From an uncultured Gammaproteobacteria bacterium (lineage in GTDB: Bacteria > Pseudomonadota > Gammaproteobacteria > Pseudomonadales > UBA5518): a DNA stretch of 39,479 nucleotides. Where the stretch lies: the NCBI GenBank assembly GCA_903938575.1, contig CAJADV010000012.1, forward strand, positions 1 to 39,479, written 5' to 3'. The notes under the pieces are model-generated. The model made no database searches, was not told the origin of the DNA, and saw only the letters and a list, made by a program, of their open reading frames with translations. Positions 26,925-34,417 of the stretch are shown here, piece by piece; within the stretch, counting starts at the first letter, position 1; every line of letters begins with the position of its first letter. A program made the translations under genes and the position numbers.

Positions 26925-27488
26925 ATGAGGAAGGGTGCCCTGCACGGCATCTACCGGCGCGAGGGCGACTGGAATCTGATCGAACTGAAGCTGAGCCAGT
27001 CTGCGCAACTGTTCAATTCATTGGATCCATCGCCCTTTCATGAGCGCGATCTTGACGACGACGTCGCCGAGTATCTGGTCGATGCCCTGCGTGAATTGCA
27101 CGGGCATCGCCATGTGAAACTCGTGGTCCACCTGAGCGCCGGCCACGATGCGCGGGTACATCAGGAAATCCGCGAGGCGATCCGCAATTATTTTCTCTAT
27201 CGCGAGCAGAGCGCCCGCTTCGATGTGCGCCAGGAGTTGCGCCTCGGCCGGGCGAGCCTGCTGGTCGGTTTGCTGTTCCTCGCGGCCTGTGTTGCCATCG
27301 CGCGGTTTGCCTTCGAGGGCGAGGGCGTGGCGACGCAGACACTGCGCGAGGGTTTTCTGATCATCGGCTGGGTGGCCATGTGGCGACCCCTCGAAATCCT
27401 GCTCTATGAATGGTGGCCGCCGCTGCGTGATGCGTGGCTGTATCGACGGATCAGCGGGCTCGAGGTCGAGATCCGCGGCGCCGAGTGA
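26925..27488 (+). CDS. Small membrane protein of unknown function
   Basis: A 187-residue protein that I do not recognise by name. A soluble N-terminal half contains LIELKLSQSAQLFNSLDPSP followed by the acidic stretch ERDLDDDVAEYLVDALREL and a charged helix with an HQEIREAIRNYF core. Two hydrophobic segments follow (about 109-130 and 141-158), then the striking WVAMWRPLEILLYEWWPP motif and a short tail RRISGLEVEIRG. This looks like a conserved two-helix membrane protein with cytosolic ends. No other in-frame start with a convincing ribosome-binding site is present, so the ATG at 26925 is used with low certainty; the true start may be just before DWNLIEL. It has no operon partner. Confidence 0.75.
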   Translation: MRKGALHGIYRREGDWNLIELKLSQSAQLFNSLDPSPFHERDLDDDVAEYLVDALRELHGHRHVKLVVHLSAGHDARVHQEIREAIRNYFLYREQSARFDVRQELRLGRASLLVGLLFLAACVAIARFAFEGEGVATQTLREGFLIIGWVAMWRPLEILLYEWWPPLRDAWLYRRISGLEVEIRGAE

Positions 27489-27890
27489 GACGATCGGGGA
27501 TGCCTGTCGACAGCTCGACACGGGGCACGCGGGCGGGCCAGCCCCACCGCATGCGCTGCCTCGACAATGACGCGCCCCTCAGTCCAAGACGCGCGTAGCG
27601 CCCTTGCGGCGAACGTGGCGCGCGCCGCCTCGGCTTCTTCTGCGCGCGCAATGCCTGCGGTGGGCAAGAGGATACCGAGAAGGATGGTGGCACAAAAATT
27701 CTGGTGCCTGGACCTGCTGGATCTCCTTGCCCCGGTGTCGTTGGTCCGACGGCTGCGCTTGCACGCAACTCAGGGGCCCCACGGTAGTGGCGGCAGCCGC
27801 GCGGGATGGTGATTCATATCAAATGCCGCGCGGTTTCGATGGCGGCGGCGATGGCGACGGTCTGGATGATTGGCGGGGCCTGTTATGCAG
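27489..27890. other. 402-bp stretch without a supportable gene
   Basis: Several frames stay open here because the DNA is GC-rich, but none has a good start together with family-like sequence. One minus-strand frame around 27600-27690 reads like a signal peptide (CATILLGILLPTAGIARAEE) yet lacks a start codon and continues into the coding end of the neighbouring gene. The segment could be a decayed remnant. Two REP-like repeats begin directly after it. Confidence 0.5.
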
Positions 27891-27923
27891 GCAGAGATCG
27901 CGCGCATGGCGCGCTCCTACAGG
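27891..27923. repeat. REP-like palindromic repeat, copy 1
   Basis: This 33-bp unit is identical to the one at 27945-27977 (54-bp period). It contains GCGCGC-ATG-GCGCGC, a six-base stem with a three-base loop, followed by TCCTACAGG. On the other strand it reads GTAGGAGCGCGCC..., with the GTAGGAGC head known from Pseudomonas-type REP elements. It lies just downstream of mlaB. The same core recurs in the tandem array at 39327-39479. Confidence 0.75.
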
Positions 27924-27944
27924 GCAGGTGGGGTGGGCACAACA

Positions 27945-27977
27945 GCAGAGATCGCGCGCATGGCGCGCTCCTACAGG
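27945..27977. repeat. REP-like palindromic repeat, copy 2
   Basis: This is the second identical 33-bp copy. It ends one base before the mlaB stop codon region at 27978, so it lies in the 3' flank of the mla operon. The palindromic core could form a hairpin in the mRNA and stabilise or end the mla transcript. No T-run follows on the minus strand, so a standard terminator is not supported. Confidence 0.75.
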
Positions 27978-28250
27978 CTAGGCGGGCAGGCCCAGCTGAT
28001 CGGCCACGGAATACAGGCGCGCAAGGTTCAGTGCCGTCGGCGGCAGGTTGCTGAGCGTCAGCGTGCCTTTGCTGGCACGGCGCAGTTCCAGCGCGAAAGC
28101 GATGGCTGCGGAATCAATGAGCGTGGCGGCTGCGAAGTCCAGCGTGTCCGCGCCATCGCGCACCGCGGCCAGCGCCGCCGTCATGAGGCCTGGCACCGTG
28201 TCCATGGTCACGGCGCCTTCGAGCAGCACGCGGCTCCCGTCGCGACGCAT
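27978..28250 (-). CDS. mlaB: STAS-domain protein MlaB
   Basis: A 90-residue STAS-domain protein, the cytosolic accessory subunit that binds the ATPase MlaF and stabilises the MlaFEDB transporter. The hallmark ATLIDSAAIAFALELRRA carries the conserved D-S-A of STAS helices, followed by SNLPPTALNLARLYSV. The start at 28250 gives MRRDGSRVLLEG; longer frames run over mlaC. The ATG comes one base after the mlaC stop (TGAGATG), so translation is coupled. It is the last gene of the mla operon, as in E. coli. Confidence 0.9.
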   Translation of the reverse strand: MRRDGSRVLLEGAVTMDTVPGLMTAALAAVRDGADTLDFAAATLIDSAAIAFALELRRASKGTLTLSNLPPTALNLARLYSVADQLGLPA

Positions 28251-28251
28251 C

Positions 28252-28857
28252 TCAGGTGTCCTGCGTGGCGAGTTGGGTGTTCTTGTCCGTGAGCATCTTG
28301 ACCAGGCCATCGATGCCGCGGGTGCGTGCTTCCTCGGCGAAGCTGTCACGGTAAGTGGTGACGAGGCTCACACCCTCGATCGCCACGTCGTAGATCTTCC
28401 AGCCGCCGGGCGTGGTGGCCATCTTGTAGTCGATGGTGAGGTCGGGCGCGCCGGGCTGTTTCAGCAAGGAGCGCACCACCGCCTTGGCACCGTCCGGAGA
28501 CAGGCGCTCGGGCTGGAAGGCCAGTGTCTGGTTGGTGTAGCGGGTGAGTGCGGTGGAGTAGGTGCGCACCAGCAGCGTGCGGAACTGATCGATCAGCAGG
28601 CCCTGCTGCGCGGGTGTGGCGCTGCGCCAGCCCAGGCCGGTGGCCAGCGCGGTCATGCGGGCGAAGTCGAAGTGCGGCAGCACTTTCTCCTCCACCAGGG
28701 CCATGACGGCTTTTTTGCCTTTGGGGCCGCCCGCGGTCTGCAGGGTTTTCAGCGTGTCGAGGCTCACGCGCTCGACCAGTTTGCCCGGGCCCTCGGGTTG
28801 TGCGAACGCCGGTAGCGCCAGCAGCGCGCTCAGGATCCAAGCCGCCATACGTATCAT
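28252..28857 (-). CDS. mlaC: Periplasmic phospholipid carrier MlaC
   Basis: A 201-residue MlaC protein with a cleavable signal peptide (MAAWILSALLALPAFAQ). The core has the family pattern VEEKVLPHFDFARMTALATGLGWRSATPAQ, the QFRTLLVRTYSTALTRYTNQ helix, and the C-terminal GGWKIYDVAIEGVSLVTTYRDSF strand pair. MlaC ferries phospholipid between the outer-membrane MlaA complex and the inner-membrane MlaFEDB complex. GGAG lies about eight bases upstream of the ATG. It is 41 bases after mlaD. No mlaA gene is in the window. Confidence 0.95.
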   Translation of the reverse strand: MIRMAAWILSALLALPAFAQPEGPGKLVERVSLDTLKTLQTAGGPKGKKAVMALVEEKVLPHFDFARMTALATGLGWRSATPAQQGLLIDQFRTLLVRTYSTALTRYTNQTLAFQPERLSPDGAKAVVRSLLKQPGAPDLTIDYKMATTPGGWKIYDVAIEGVSLVTTYRDSFAEEARTRGIDGLVKMLTDKNTQLATQDT

Positions 28858-28898
28858 CGTGCCGTCTCCGCTCAGTGTCTGCGTGTCTGTTTTATTCG

Positions 28899-29369
28899 CT
28901 ACTTGCTCTCGCCCTCGCCGGCAGCCTTGCCGTAGAGGAACTGCCCGATCAGCTTCTCCAGCACGATCGCGCCCTGGGTGAACTCCACCGTGCCGCCATC
29001 GGCGAGGACCTCCTCCTCAGCGCCGGGGGAGAGCCCCACGTACTGGTCTCCCAGCAGCCCCGAGGTGAGGATCTTGGCCGATGAATCCGTAGGGAAGCTG
29101 TAGCGCTTGTCGATGGCGAGCGTTGCCTCGGCCACGAAGGCGTCGTTCGCAAAACGGATCCCGGTGACGCGGCCCACGAGAACGCCAGCGCTTTTGACCG
29201 GCGCCTGTACCTTGAGTCCGCCCAGATCGTCGAAGCGCGCGCTCACCGTGTAGGTCGAGTTGCGCGAGAAGGTGCTCTGCGTGGCCACCTGGAATGACAG
29301 GAACACCAGTGCCGCGGCGCCCAGCGCCACGAAGATGCCCACCCACAAATCGATTGTCGTGCGTTTCAT
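28899..29369 (-). CDS. mlaD: MCE-domain subunit MlaD
   Basis: A 156-residue protein with one N-terminal membrane helix (LWVGIFVALGAAALVFLSFQ) followed by a single MCE domain. Typical MCE residues are visible: YTVSARFDDLGGLKVQAPVKSAGV, VGRVTGI, and ILTSGLLGDQYVGLSPG. MlaD forms a hexameric ring in the periplasm that receives phospholipid from MlaC. It starts three bases after the mlaE stop. Length and layout match the family. Confidence 0.96.
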   Translation of the reverse strand: MKRTTIDLWVGIFVALGAAALVFLSFQVATQSTFSRNSTYTVSARFDDLGGLKVQAPVKSAGVLVGRVTGIRFANDAFVAEATLAIDKRYSFPTDSSAKILTSGLLGDQYVGLSPGAEEEVLADGGTVEFTQGAIVLEKLIGQFLYGKAAGEGESK

Positions 29370-29372
29370 TGC

Positions 29373-30167
29373 CTACCCTATGCCCCGGAACATGAAGGCC
29401 GTGAGGATGAAATCAAGCGCCAGTATCACCAGCGCGGAGGTGACCACCGTGCGGGTGGTGGCCCGTGAGACGCCCTCGGCCGTGGGCGGCGCCTCGTATC
29501 CCTCGAAAACTGCGATCCAGGTGATGGCCACGCCGAACACCGCGCTCTTGATGATGCCGTTCACGATGTCATCGCGAAAATTCACCGAGTTCTGCATCTG
29601 CGACCAGAACTGTCCGGAGTCGACGCCGATCAGCACCACGCCGACCAGGTAGCCGCCCAGGATGCCGGTGGCCGAGAACATGGCAGCAAGCAGGGGCATC
29701 GAGAGCACGCCGCCCCAGAACCGCGGCGCCACCACGCGGGCAACCGGGTCGATGGCCATCATGTCCATGGCGTCCAGTTGCTCGGTTGCCTTCATGAGGC
29801 CGATCTCGGCGGTGATGGCGCTGCCGGCGCGGCTCGCAAAGAGCAGTGCCGCCACGACGGGGCCGAGTTCGCGCACCAGCGACAGCGCCACCAGCACACC
29901 CAGGGCCTCGGTCGCCCCGAAGCGCACCAGCGTGTCGTAGCCCTGCAAGCCGAGCACCATCCCGACGAAGAGACCCGAGACCACGATGATGGTGAGCGAG
30001 AGTACGCCGGAGAAGTAGACCTCGCGGATGGTGAGATGAAGCCGGCGGAAGGCCGCGGGTGTGTGGCTCAGTGTCGCGATAAGAAAGCGCGTGGCAAAGC
30101 CAAGTCGCCAGATGCCATCGATCGTTCTGGCGCCGATGGAGCGGAGCAGTTGGGCCAGGGGGTTCAC
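29373..30167 (-). CDS. mlaE: Phospholipid ABC permease MlaE
   Basis: A 264-residue MlaE-family permease with about six hydrophobic segments. Conserved parts include RLHLTIREVYFSGVLSLTI, GMVLGLQGYDTLVRFGATEALG, and the acidic-rich coupling region EIGLMKATEQLDAMDMMAIDP. It is the membrane subunit of the MlaFEDB complex in the inner membrane. I start it at a GTG at 30167, where GTGA overlaps the TGA of mlaF, giving coupled translation; the open frame upstream is a shadow of mlaF. Confidence 0.96.
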   Translation of the reverse strand: MNPLAQLLRSIGARTIDGIWRLGFATRFLIATLSHTPAAFRRLHLTIREVYFSGVLSLTIIVVSGLFVGMVLGLQGYDTLVRFGATEALGVLVALSLVRELGPVVAALLFASRAGSAITAEIGLMKATEQLDAMDMMAIDPVARVVAPRFWGGVLSMPLLAAMFSATGILGGYLVGVVLIGVDSGQFWSQMQNSVNFRDDIVNGIIKSAVFGVAITWIAVFEGYEAPPTAEGVSRATTRTVVTSALVILALDFILTAFMFRGIG

Positions 30168-30976
30168 GGCTTTGAACCTGCGCCAAGATGACTTGCGTAG
30201 TCGGGTGCCGGGTACTGGAAAGGCACCGGCCCGTCGGTCTCGCCCCACACGAACTGGTGCACATAGGGCACCTGCGAGGAGCGGACTTCGTCAGCGGTGC
30301 CCTGGGCGATGATGCGGCCATCGGCGACGAAGTAGATGTAGTCGACGATCTTCAGCGACTCCTGCACGTCATGGGTCACGATGATCGACGTGGCGCCGAG
30401 TGCGTCGTTCAGAGCCCTGATCAGCTGCCCGATCACGCTGAGCGAGATCGGGTCCAGTCCGGCAAAGGGTTCGTCGTACATCACCAGTTCCGGGTCGAGT
30501 GCGATCGCCCGTGCGAGCGCTACGCGCCGCGCCATGCCGCCCGAGAGCTCCGAAGGCATGAGGTGCGAGGCTCCTCGCAGGCCCACGGCGTGGAGTTTCA
30601 TCAGCACCAGATCGCGGATCATCGACTCATCGAGTCGGGTGTGCTCGCGCATCGGGAAGGCGACGTTCTCGAAGGTGGACATGTCGGTGAACAGCGCACC
30701 GAACTGGAACAGCATGCTCATGCGCCGGCGCAGGCGGTAGATCTCGTCCTGCTTCTTGTGAACCAGGCTCTCGCCAAATACACGCACATCGCCTGAACTC
30801 GGGCGCAGTGCCCCGCCCATCATGCGCAGCAAGGTGGTCTTGCCGCAGCCGCTCTGACCCATGATGGCCACGACCTTGCCCCGGGGGATGCGCATGTTGA
30901 TGTCGGCGAGCACCTGTCGGCCACTGTTGTAGCCAAAGGACAGGCGATCGATCTCGACGACGTTGTCGGCGCTCAC
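30164..30976 (-). CDS. mlaF: Phospholipid ABC ATPase MlaF
   Basis: A 270-residue ABC ATPase. Walker A is GQSGCGKTT (40-48), the signature SELSGGMARRVALARA (from 142), and Walker B LVMYDEPFAGLD (about 165-174). It powers retrograde (and possibly anterograde) phospholipid transport with MlaE, MlaD and MlaB. I place the start at the GTG at 30976, which gives the normal N-terminus for MlaF proteins (NVVEIDRLSFGYNSG); an in-frame ATG at 31057 would add 27 unrelated residues. It heads the operon mlaF-E-D-C-B. Confidence 0.95.
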   Translation of the reverse strand: MSADNVVEIDRLSFGYNSGRQVLADINMRIPRGKVVAIMGQSGCGKTTLLRMMGGALRPSSGDVRVFGESLVHKKQDEIYRLRRRMSMLFQFGALFTDMSTFENVAFPMREHTRLDESMIRDLVLMKLHAVGLRGASHLMPSELSGGMARRVALARAIALDPELVMYDEPFAGLDPISLSVIGQLIRALNDALGATSIIVTHDVQESLKIVDYIYFVADGRIIAQGTADEVRSSQVPYVHQFVWGETDGPVPFQYPAPDYASHLGAGSKP

Positions 30977-31009
30977 TGGGTGTGGATCCGGCTTTATTTT
31001 CAACGCCGC

Positions 31010-31015
31010 ATAGTA
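31010..31015 (-). promoter_or_regulatory. Weak candidate -10 element for the mla operon
   Basis: The minus strand reads TACTAT here, about 34 bases upstream of the mlaF GTG start. A transcript starting about seven bases downstream would have a short leader of about 27 bases, and this supports the GTG over the more distant ATG. No good -35 hexamer is visible at normal spacing. Confidence 0.25.
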
Positions 31016-31133
31016 CTGGAAAAGGCCCGCCGTTGGGCAGCGGGGAAATTCCCGCATCGGCTACGCAGGGGCTGGGTGCCGATCGAGGCAGAGGGGTGCA
31101 GAATCGCGTGCCGAGGCCAACCGGGCTACGCCC

Positions 31134-31433
31134 ATGACCAAGCAACGCCGCGCTTACTGCCGCAAGCTCGTGCTGGCTCATCTGGTGGCGTCTGATCGCC
31201 ATGACTTGCGGTCGCTGGAAGATGCCACCGGGATGCCGCGCCGCACGCTGCAGGACACCCTCGCGGATCTGGGTGATATCGGGATTGCCTGCCAATTCGT
31301 GCAGGATGGGCCGAAGAACAATCATGGCTTCTACCGGATCAGCGACTGGGGCGATCACGACCCCGGCTGGATCGCACTTAACCTGCCACGTTTGCGCGCA
31401 GAGCTCGAGGCTGGTGATCTCAGGCCGGCGTGA
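31134..31433 (+). CDS. Small winged-helix DNA-binding protein
   Basis: A 99-residue protein with a winged helix-turn-helix (DUF977-like) plan. An N-terminal helix (RRAYCRKLVLAHLVASD) is followed by the HTH RSLEDATGMPRRTLQDTLADLGDI and a short wing ending in HGFYRISDWGD. Such small proteins are putative transcription regulators of unknown targets. It is divergent from mlaF, and its last 14 bases overlap the end of the convergent H-NOX-linked kinase gene. The family match is from general memory, so the call is moderate. No promoter could be located with confidence. Confidence 0.75.
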   Translation: MTKQRRAYCRKLVLAHLVASDRHDLRSLEDATGMPRRTLQDTLADLGDIGIACQFVQDGPKNNHGFYRISDWGDHDPGWIALNLPRLRAELEAGDLRPA

Positions 31434-32331
31434 AGTGCAGGCGCAGCTCGAAGGTGGTGCCCTCGCCGGGTTTGGAATCCACCCGGATAGAGCCCTGCAT
31501 GGCTTCGACGAGATTGCGGCAGATCGCGAGCCCAAGCCCCGTGCCGCCATAGCGACGGGACGTGGAGGCTTCCGCCTGCGCAAAGCTCTGGAACAGTGTG
31601 TCGAGCTTGTCTGTGGGGATGCCGATACCGGTGTCCCTCACCGTGATGAGAGCCTCCACCCGTCCCTCGACCAGCGATGTCCTGCAAGCGAGCGCAATCT
31701 CGCCACGGGAGGTGAATTTATTGGCGTTTGACAACAGGTTCGAGAGAATCTGCCGTAGTCGCAGGCTGTCGCCTTTGACCATGTGCGCGGCTTTTATGTC
31801 GAGATCAAACAGGAAGCGAAGCCCGCGCCCTTCTATCAAGGGACGATAGGTCAGGGCCGCGTATTCGAACTCCTCCGCGAGATCCATGTCCCGTGATTCC
31901 AGCTCCAGGCGGTCGGCCTCGAGCTTGGAGATGTCGAGCACATTGTCCAGGAGTTGGCGCAATGACGTGGCGCTGATGCGCAGCGCCTTGACGTACTGCG
32001 ACTGTTCGTCATCGAGCGTGGTGAGGGAGAGGAGTTCCGACAGCCCCAGCAGCCCGTTAAGGGGCGTGCGGATCTCGTGGCTCATGGTGGCCAGGAAATC
32101 GCCGCGGGCGCGGGCCATGTTGGTGGTGCTGCCGAGCAGGGACTGCAACTCTGCGGTACGCAGTTCCACCTGACGCTCGAGGTCGTCCTTCACCAGCAGC
32201 AGGTTCTGGTTGGCCAGGTAGAGCTCACGGCTTTTTTGCTCGAGCAGGCGCTCGGCCTGTTCACGTGCGGACCGCTCCCGCGCGAGCCGACGCTCGAGCC
32301 GCGAGATCTGGTCGTCGGTCAGGTCTATCAC
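31420..32331 (-). CDS. H-NOX-linked histidine kinase (coiled coil, HisKA, HATPase)
   Basis: A 303-residue cytosolic kinase without its own sensor domain. It starts with a long heptad-type coiled coil (about 5-66, including RLERRLARERSAREQAERLL), then HisKA with His85 ([10 protein letters not shown]), and an HATPase domain with N box NLLSNANKFTSRGE and G boxes DTGIGIP and [10 protein letters not shown]. It has no receiver. The GTG at 32331 overlaps the H-NOX stop (GTGA), indicating co-translation. In Shewanella and Vibrio, H-NOX proteins bound to NO inhibit a partner kinase (HnoK/HahK type); this gene is in the right place for that role. It is the last gene of the operon. Confidence 0.94.
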   Translation of the reverse strand: MIDLTDDQISRLERRLARERSAREQAERLLEQKSRELYLANQNLLLVKDDLERQVELRTAELQSLLGSTTNMARARGDFLATMSHEIRTPLNGLLGLSELLSLTTLDDEQSQYVKALRISATSLRQLLDNVLDISKLEADRLELESRDMDLAEEFEYAALTYRPLIEGRGLRFLFDLDIKAAHMVKGDSLRLRQILSNLLSNANKFTSRGEIALACRTSLVEGRVEALITVRDTGIGIPTDKLDTLFQSFAQAEASTSRRYGGTGLGLAICRNLVEAMQGSIRVDSKPGEGTTFELRLHFTPA

Positions 32332-32861
32332 TGCAGCCGCTCGAGATTGAACTCGGTGCTGCCGTCGGGGCGTTTGTGACGCTCCATCCGCACTACCTGC
32401 GAGAAGTGCTCCATACAACCCTCGATCAGGCCCTGGGCGAGATCCTCCATGCCCCGGGGCGAGCGGTAGATCATCTGCAGGCGGTTGCCCTCGCGCGAGG
32501 TCTCAAAGCGCGGGAGCATGGCGTCGGGGTAGAGTTTCATGACCTCGACATGGATCACCTTGTCGACACTCTCCAGAAAGTCGAGCGCGTCATCGATGCC
32601 ACAGACGAATTCCGGATGCATCGTCTGGAGCCGGCCGAAGAGATGGTGGCCGAAGGCCTTGACGAGGTCGGGCGCCGGGGCGCCCGTGCGGTGGGAGAGC
32701 GACTCCACCAGCTTCACGATCTCCGAGTGGTCGTACAGGCCGACGGAGGTGTACGCGCCCCCGGAGGGTAAATCCGAATCCTCGATGATGTCATCGACCA
32801 TGTTCTCGCTGAACCGATCGGCGACCATGCCGAGGAATTCGGTGAAGACCATGCCTTTCAT
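32328..32861 (-). CDS. H-NOX haem nitric-oxide sensor
   Basis: A 177-residue stand-alone H-NOX protein that binds haem and senses NO. The start MKGMVFTEFL is typical of the family. The proximal haem ligand is His104 in VIHVEVMKLYP, and the propionate-binding YxSxR motif is Tyr132-Ser134-Arg136 (YRSPR). The position equivalent to distal Tyr140 of the O2-binding Thermoanaerobacter protein is Leu141, which predicts NO-selective rather than O2-binding haem. AGGGG lies about nine bases upstream of the ATG. It is the fourth gene of the operon, 29 bases after the REC-PAS kinase gene, and it overlaps its partner kinase gene. Confidence 0.96.
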   Translation of the reverse strand: MKGMVFTEFLGMVADRFSENMVDDIIEDSDLPSGGAYTSVGLYDHSEIVKLVESLSHRTGAPAPDLVKAFGHHLFGRLQTMHPEFVCGIDDALDFLESVDKVIHVEVMKLYPDAMLPRFETSREGNRLQMIYRSPRGMEDLAQGLIEGCMEHFSQVVRMERHKRPDGSTEFNLERLQ

Positions 32862-32890
32862 GCGCTGAGCCCCTTTGATCCTGTTTAGTT

Positions 32891-34414
32891 TCAGTTGCCG
32901 CTGATCGGCAAGCGTATCCTGAAGGTGGTGCCGCTGCCGAGAGTGCTCTCAAGTTTGATATCCCCGCGCATCCGGTCGACCAGGTATTTCGCCAGGGCCA
33001 GCCCCAGCCCCAGGCCGCCGAACTGCCGCGTACGGCTGCCATCGGCCTGGTGAAACGGGTTGAAGGCCTGCTGCACCTGCTCGGGCACCATGCCGATACC
33101 GGTGTCGGTGAGTACCAGTTCCAGCGTCTGCGCGGCGGTCTCGCAGTGCAGGCTTATAGCCCCTGTGATCGTGAACTTGACTGCGTTGTCCAGCAGCAGG
33201 GCCAGCAGCTGGATGATCCGGCGCGCGTCACCCACGCCCGGGCAGGGCGATGGCGGTGCACCCGTGAAGCTGAACGACAACCCCTTTGCCTCGATCAGCG
33301 GCTGCCAGCGTATGCGGACCGTATCCAGGGTTTCACGGACATCGAAGGGCGCCGCCTCGATCGCCAGCTTGCCTGCCTCGGCCTGCGCGAAGTCGAGCAT
33401 CGATCCCGAGATTTCCAGCAGCCGGTTTCCGGCGTCGCGGATCAGCCCGAAGAAGCGGTGCGCGCGTACGATGTCCTGGGTGGCAAGACCTACCTCCGAG
33501 AAGCCAAGCACGGCGTTCAGTGGCGTCTTCAGTTCGTGGCTCACGTTGTTCACAAACTGCGATTTCAGTTCGGCCAGGTGTTCTGCGGCTCGCAGCGCGG
33601 CGGCCTGCGTTTCCTCGGCGCGTTTGCGTTCGGTCACGTCGATGCAGATCCCCAGGATGGCGGGGCCTTGTGGAGTTTCCCGCAGGGTCTCGTGGGACTC
33701 GAGCTCGATCAGAGCGCCGTCTCGCGTGCGCGCGGCAAACGTGATCATCCGTGTACTGTCAGTGCCGCCCCAATACCGCAGGCGCTCGCGGTCGGTTTCT
33801 TCCACCACATTAAGAGGGTTTGCGTGGGCGATCATCTCGGCCGCCGAGGCATAACCCATGATGCGGACGAGCCCTGGATTTACATAGGTGAAGGTCTCCC
33901 CCGACAGCTGATAGACCCCCACCACCGACTGTTCCACCAGACTCCGGTACATGGCCTCGGAGGCAGTGAGCTGCTCGGTGCGCTGCGCCACCAGCACCTC
34001 TAACTGGTCGCGCTGCGCCTCGACTTCCTTGCGCAGGCGCTCGCGGTCCAGGAGGTTGTGGATGCGTTGCCGGGCAAGTTCGACGTTGATGGGTTTGGAG
34101 AGGTAATCCGAGGCTCCCAGCGTGAGGCCTGTCGCCTCGAACTCCGGCTCCGCCAGCGCGGTGATGAAGATCACCGGGATGTGCCGCAGTGCGGGGTCAG
34201 CCTTGAGGATGCGGCAGGTCTCGAGTCCGTCGATGCCGGGCATCATGATGTCGAGCAGGATCAGGTCGGGCTTTACTGCGGCAGCGATCCGGAGGCCTTC
34301 CTCGCCGGAGGTGGCGATCCGCAGGTCGTAGTCCTCTTCCAGCGCATTGCCGAGCAGGATCAGGTTAACCGGCGTGTCGTCGATCAGCAGTATTCGTGTC
34401 CTGCTACTTTGCAT
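32891..34414 (-). CDS. Receiver-PAS histidine kinase
   Basis: A 507-residue protein that is both a receiver and a kinase. Domain order: receiver with Asp55 (LLDIMMPGIDG) and Lys107, a short coiled coil, PAS (about 154-265, ending DVTERKRAEE), HisKA with His293 (VSHELKTPLN), and HATPase with DTGIGMVPEQ and FGGLGLGLALAKY. Receiver-first kinases are usually relay intermediates that take a phosphoryl group from one kinase and act as a kinase on the next. GAGGA lies before the start, inside the end of the previous gene, only three bases after that gene's stop. It is the third gene of the NO-signalling operon. Confidence 0.94.
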   Translation of the reverse strand: MQSSRTRILLIDDTPVNLILLGNALEEDYDLRIATSGEEGLRIAAAVKPDLILLDIMMPGIDGLETCRILKADPALRHIPVIFITALAEPEFEATGLTLGASDYLSKPINVELARQRIHNLLDRERLRKEVEAQRDQLEVLVAQRTEQLTASEAMYRSLVEQSVVGVYQLSGETFTYVNPGLVRIMGYASAAEMIAHANPLNVVEETDRERLRYWGGTDSTRMITFAARTRDGALIELESHETLRETPQGPAILGICIDVTERKRAEETQAAALRAAEHLAELKSQFVNNVSHELKTPLNAVLGFSEVGLATQDIVRAHRFFGLIRDAGNRLLEISGSMLDFAQAEAGKLAIEAAPFDVRETLDTVRIRWQPLIEAKGLSFSFTGAPPSPCPGVGDARRIIQLLALLLDNAVKFTITGAISLHCETAAQTLELVLTDTGIGMVPEQVQQAFNPFHQADGSRTRQFGGLGLGLALAKYLVDRMRGDIKLESTLGSGTTFRIRLPISGN

Positions 34415-34417
34415 TCT

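Noticed and set aside
27560..27700. A signal-peptide-like minus-strand segment in the gap after the small membrane gene.
   Set aside because: No start codon precedes it and the frame runs into the antisense of the neighbouring coding region; not enough to call a gene.
27870..28292. A plus-strand open frame containing two AEIARMARSYR peptide repeats.
   Set aside because: The peptide repeat is a read-through of the two REP copies, and the rest of the frame is antisense to mlaB.
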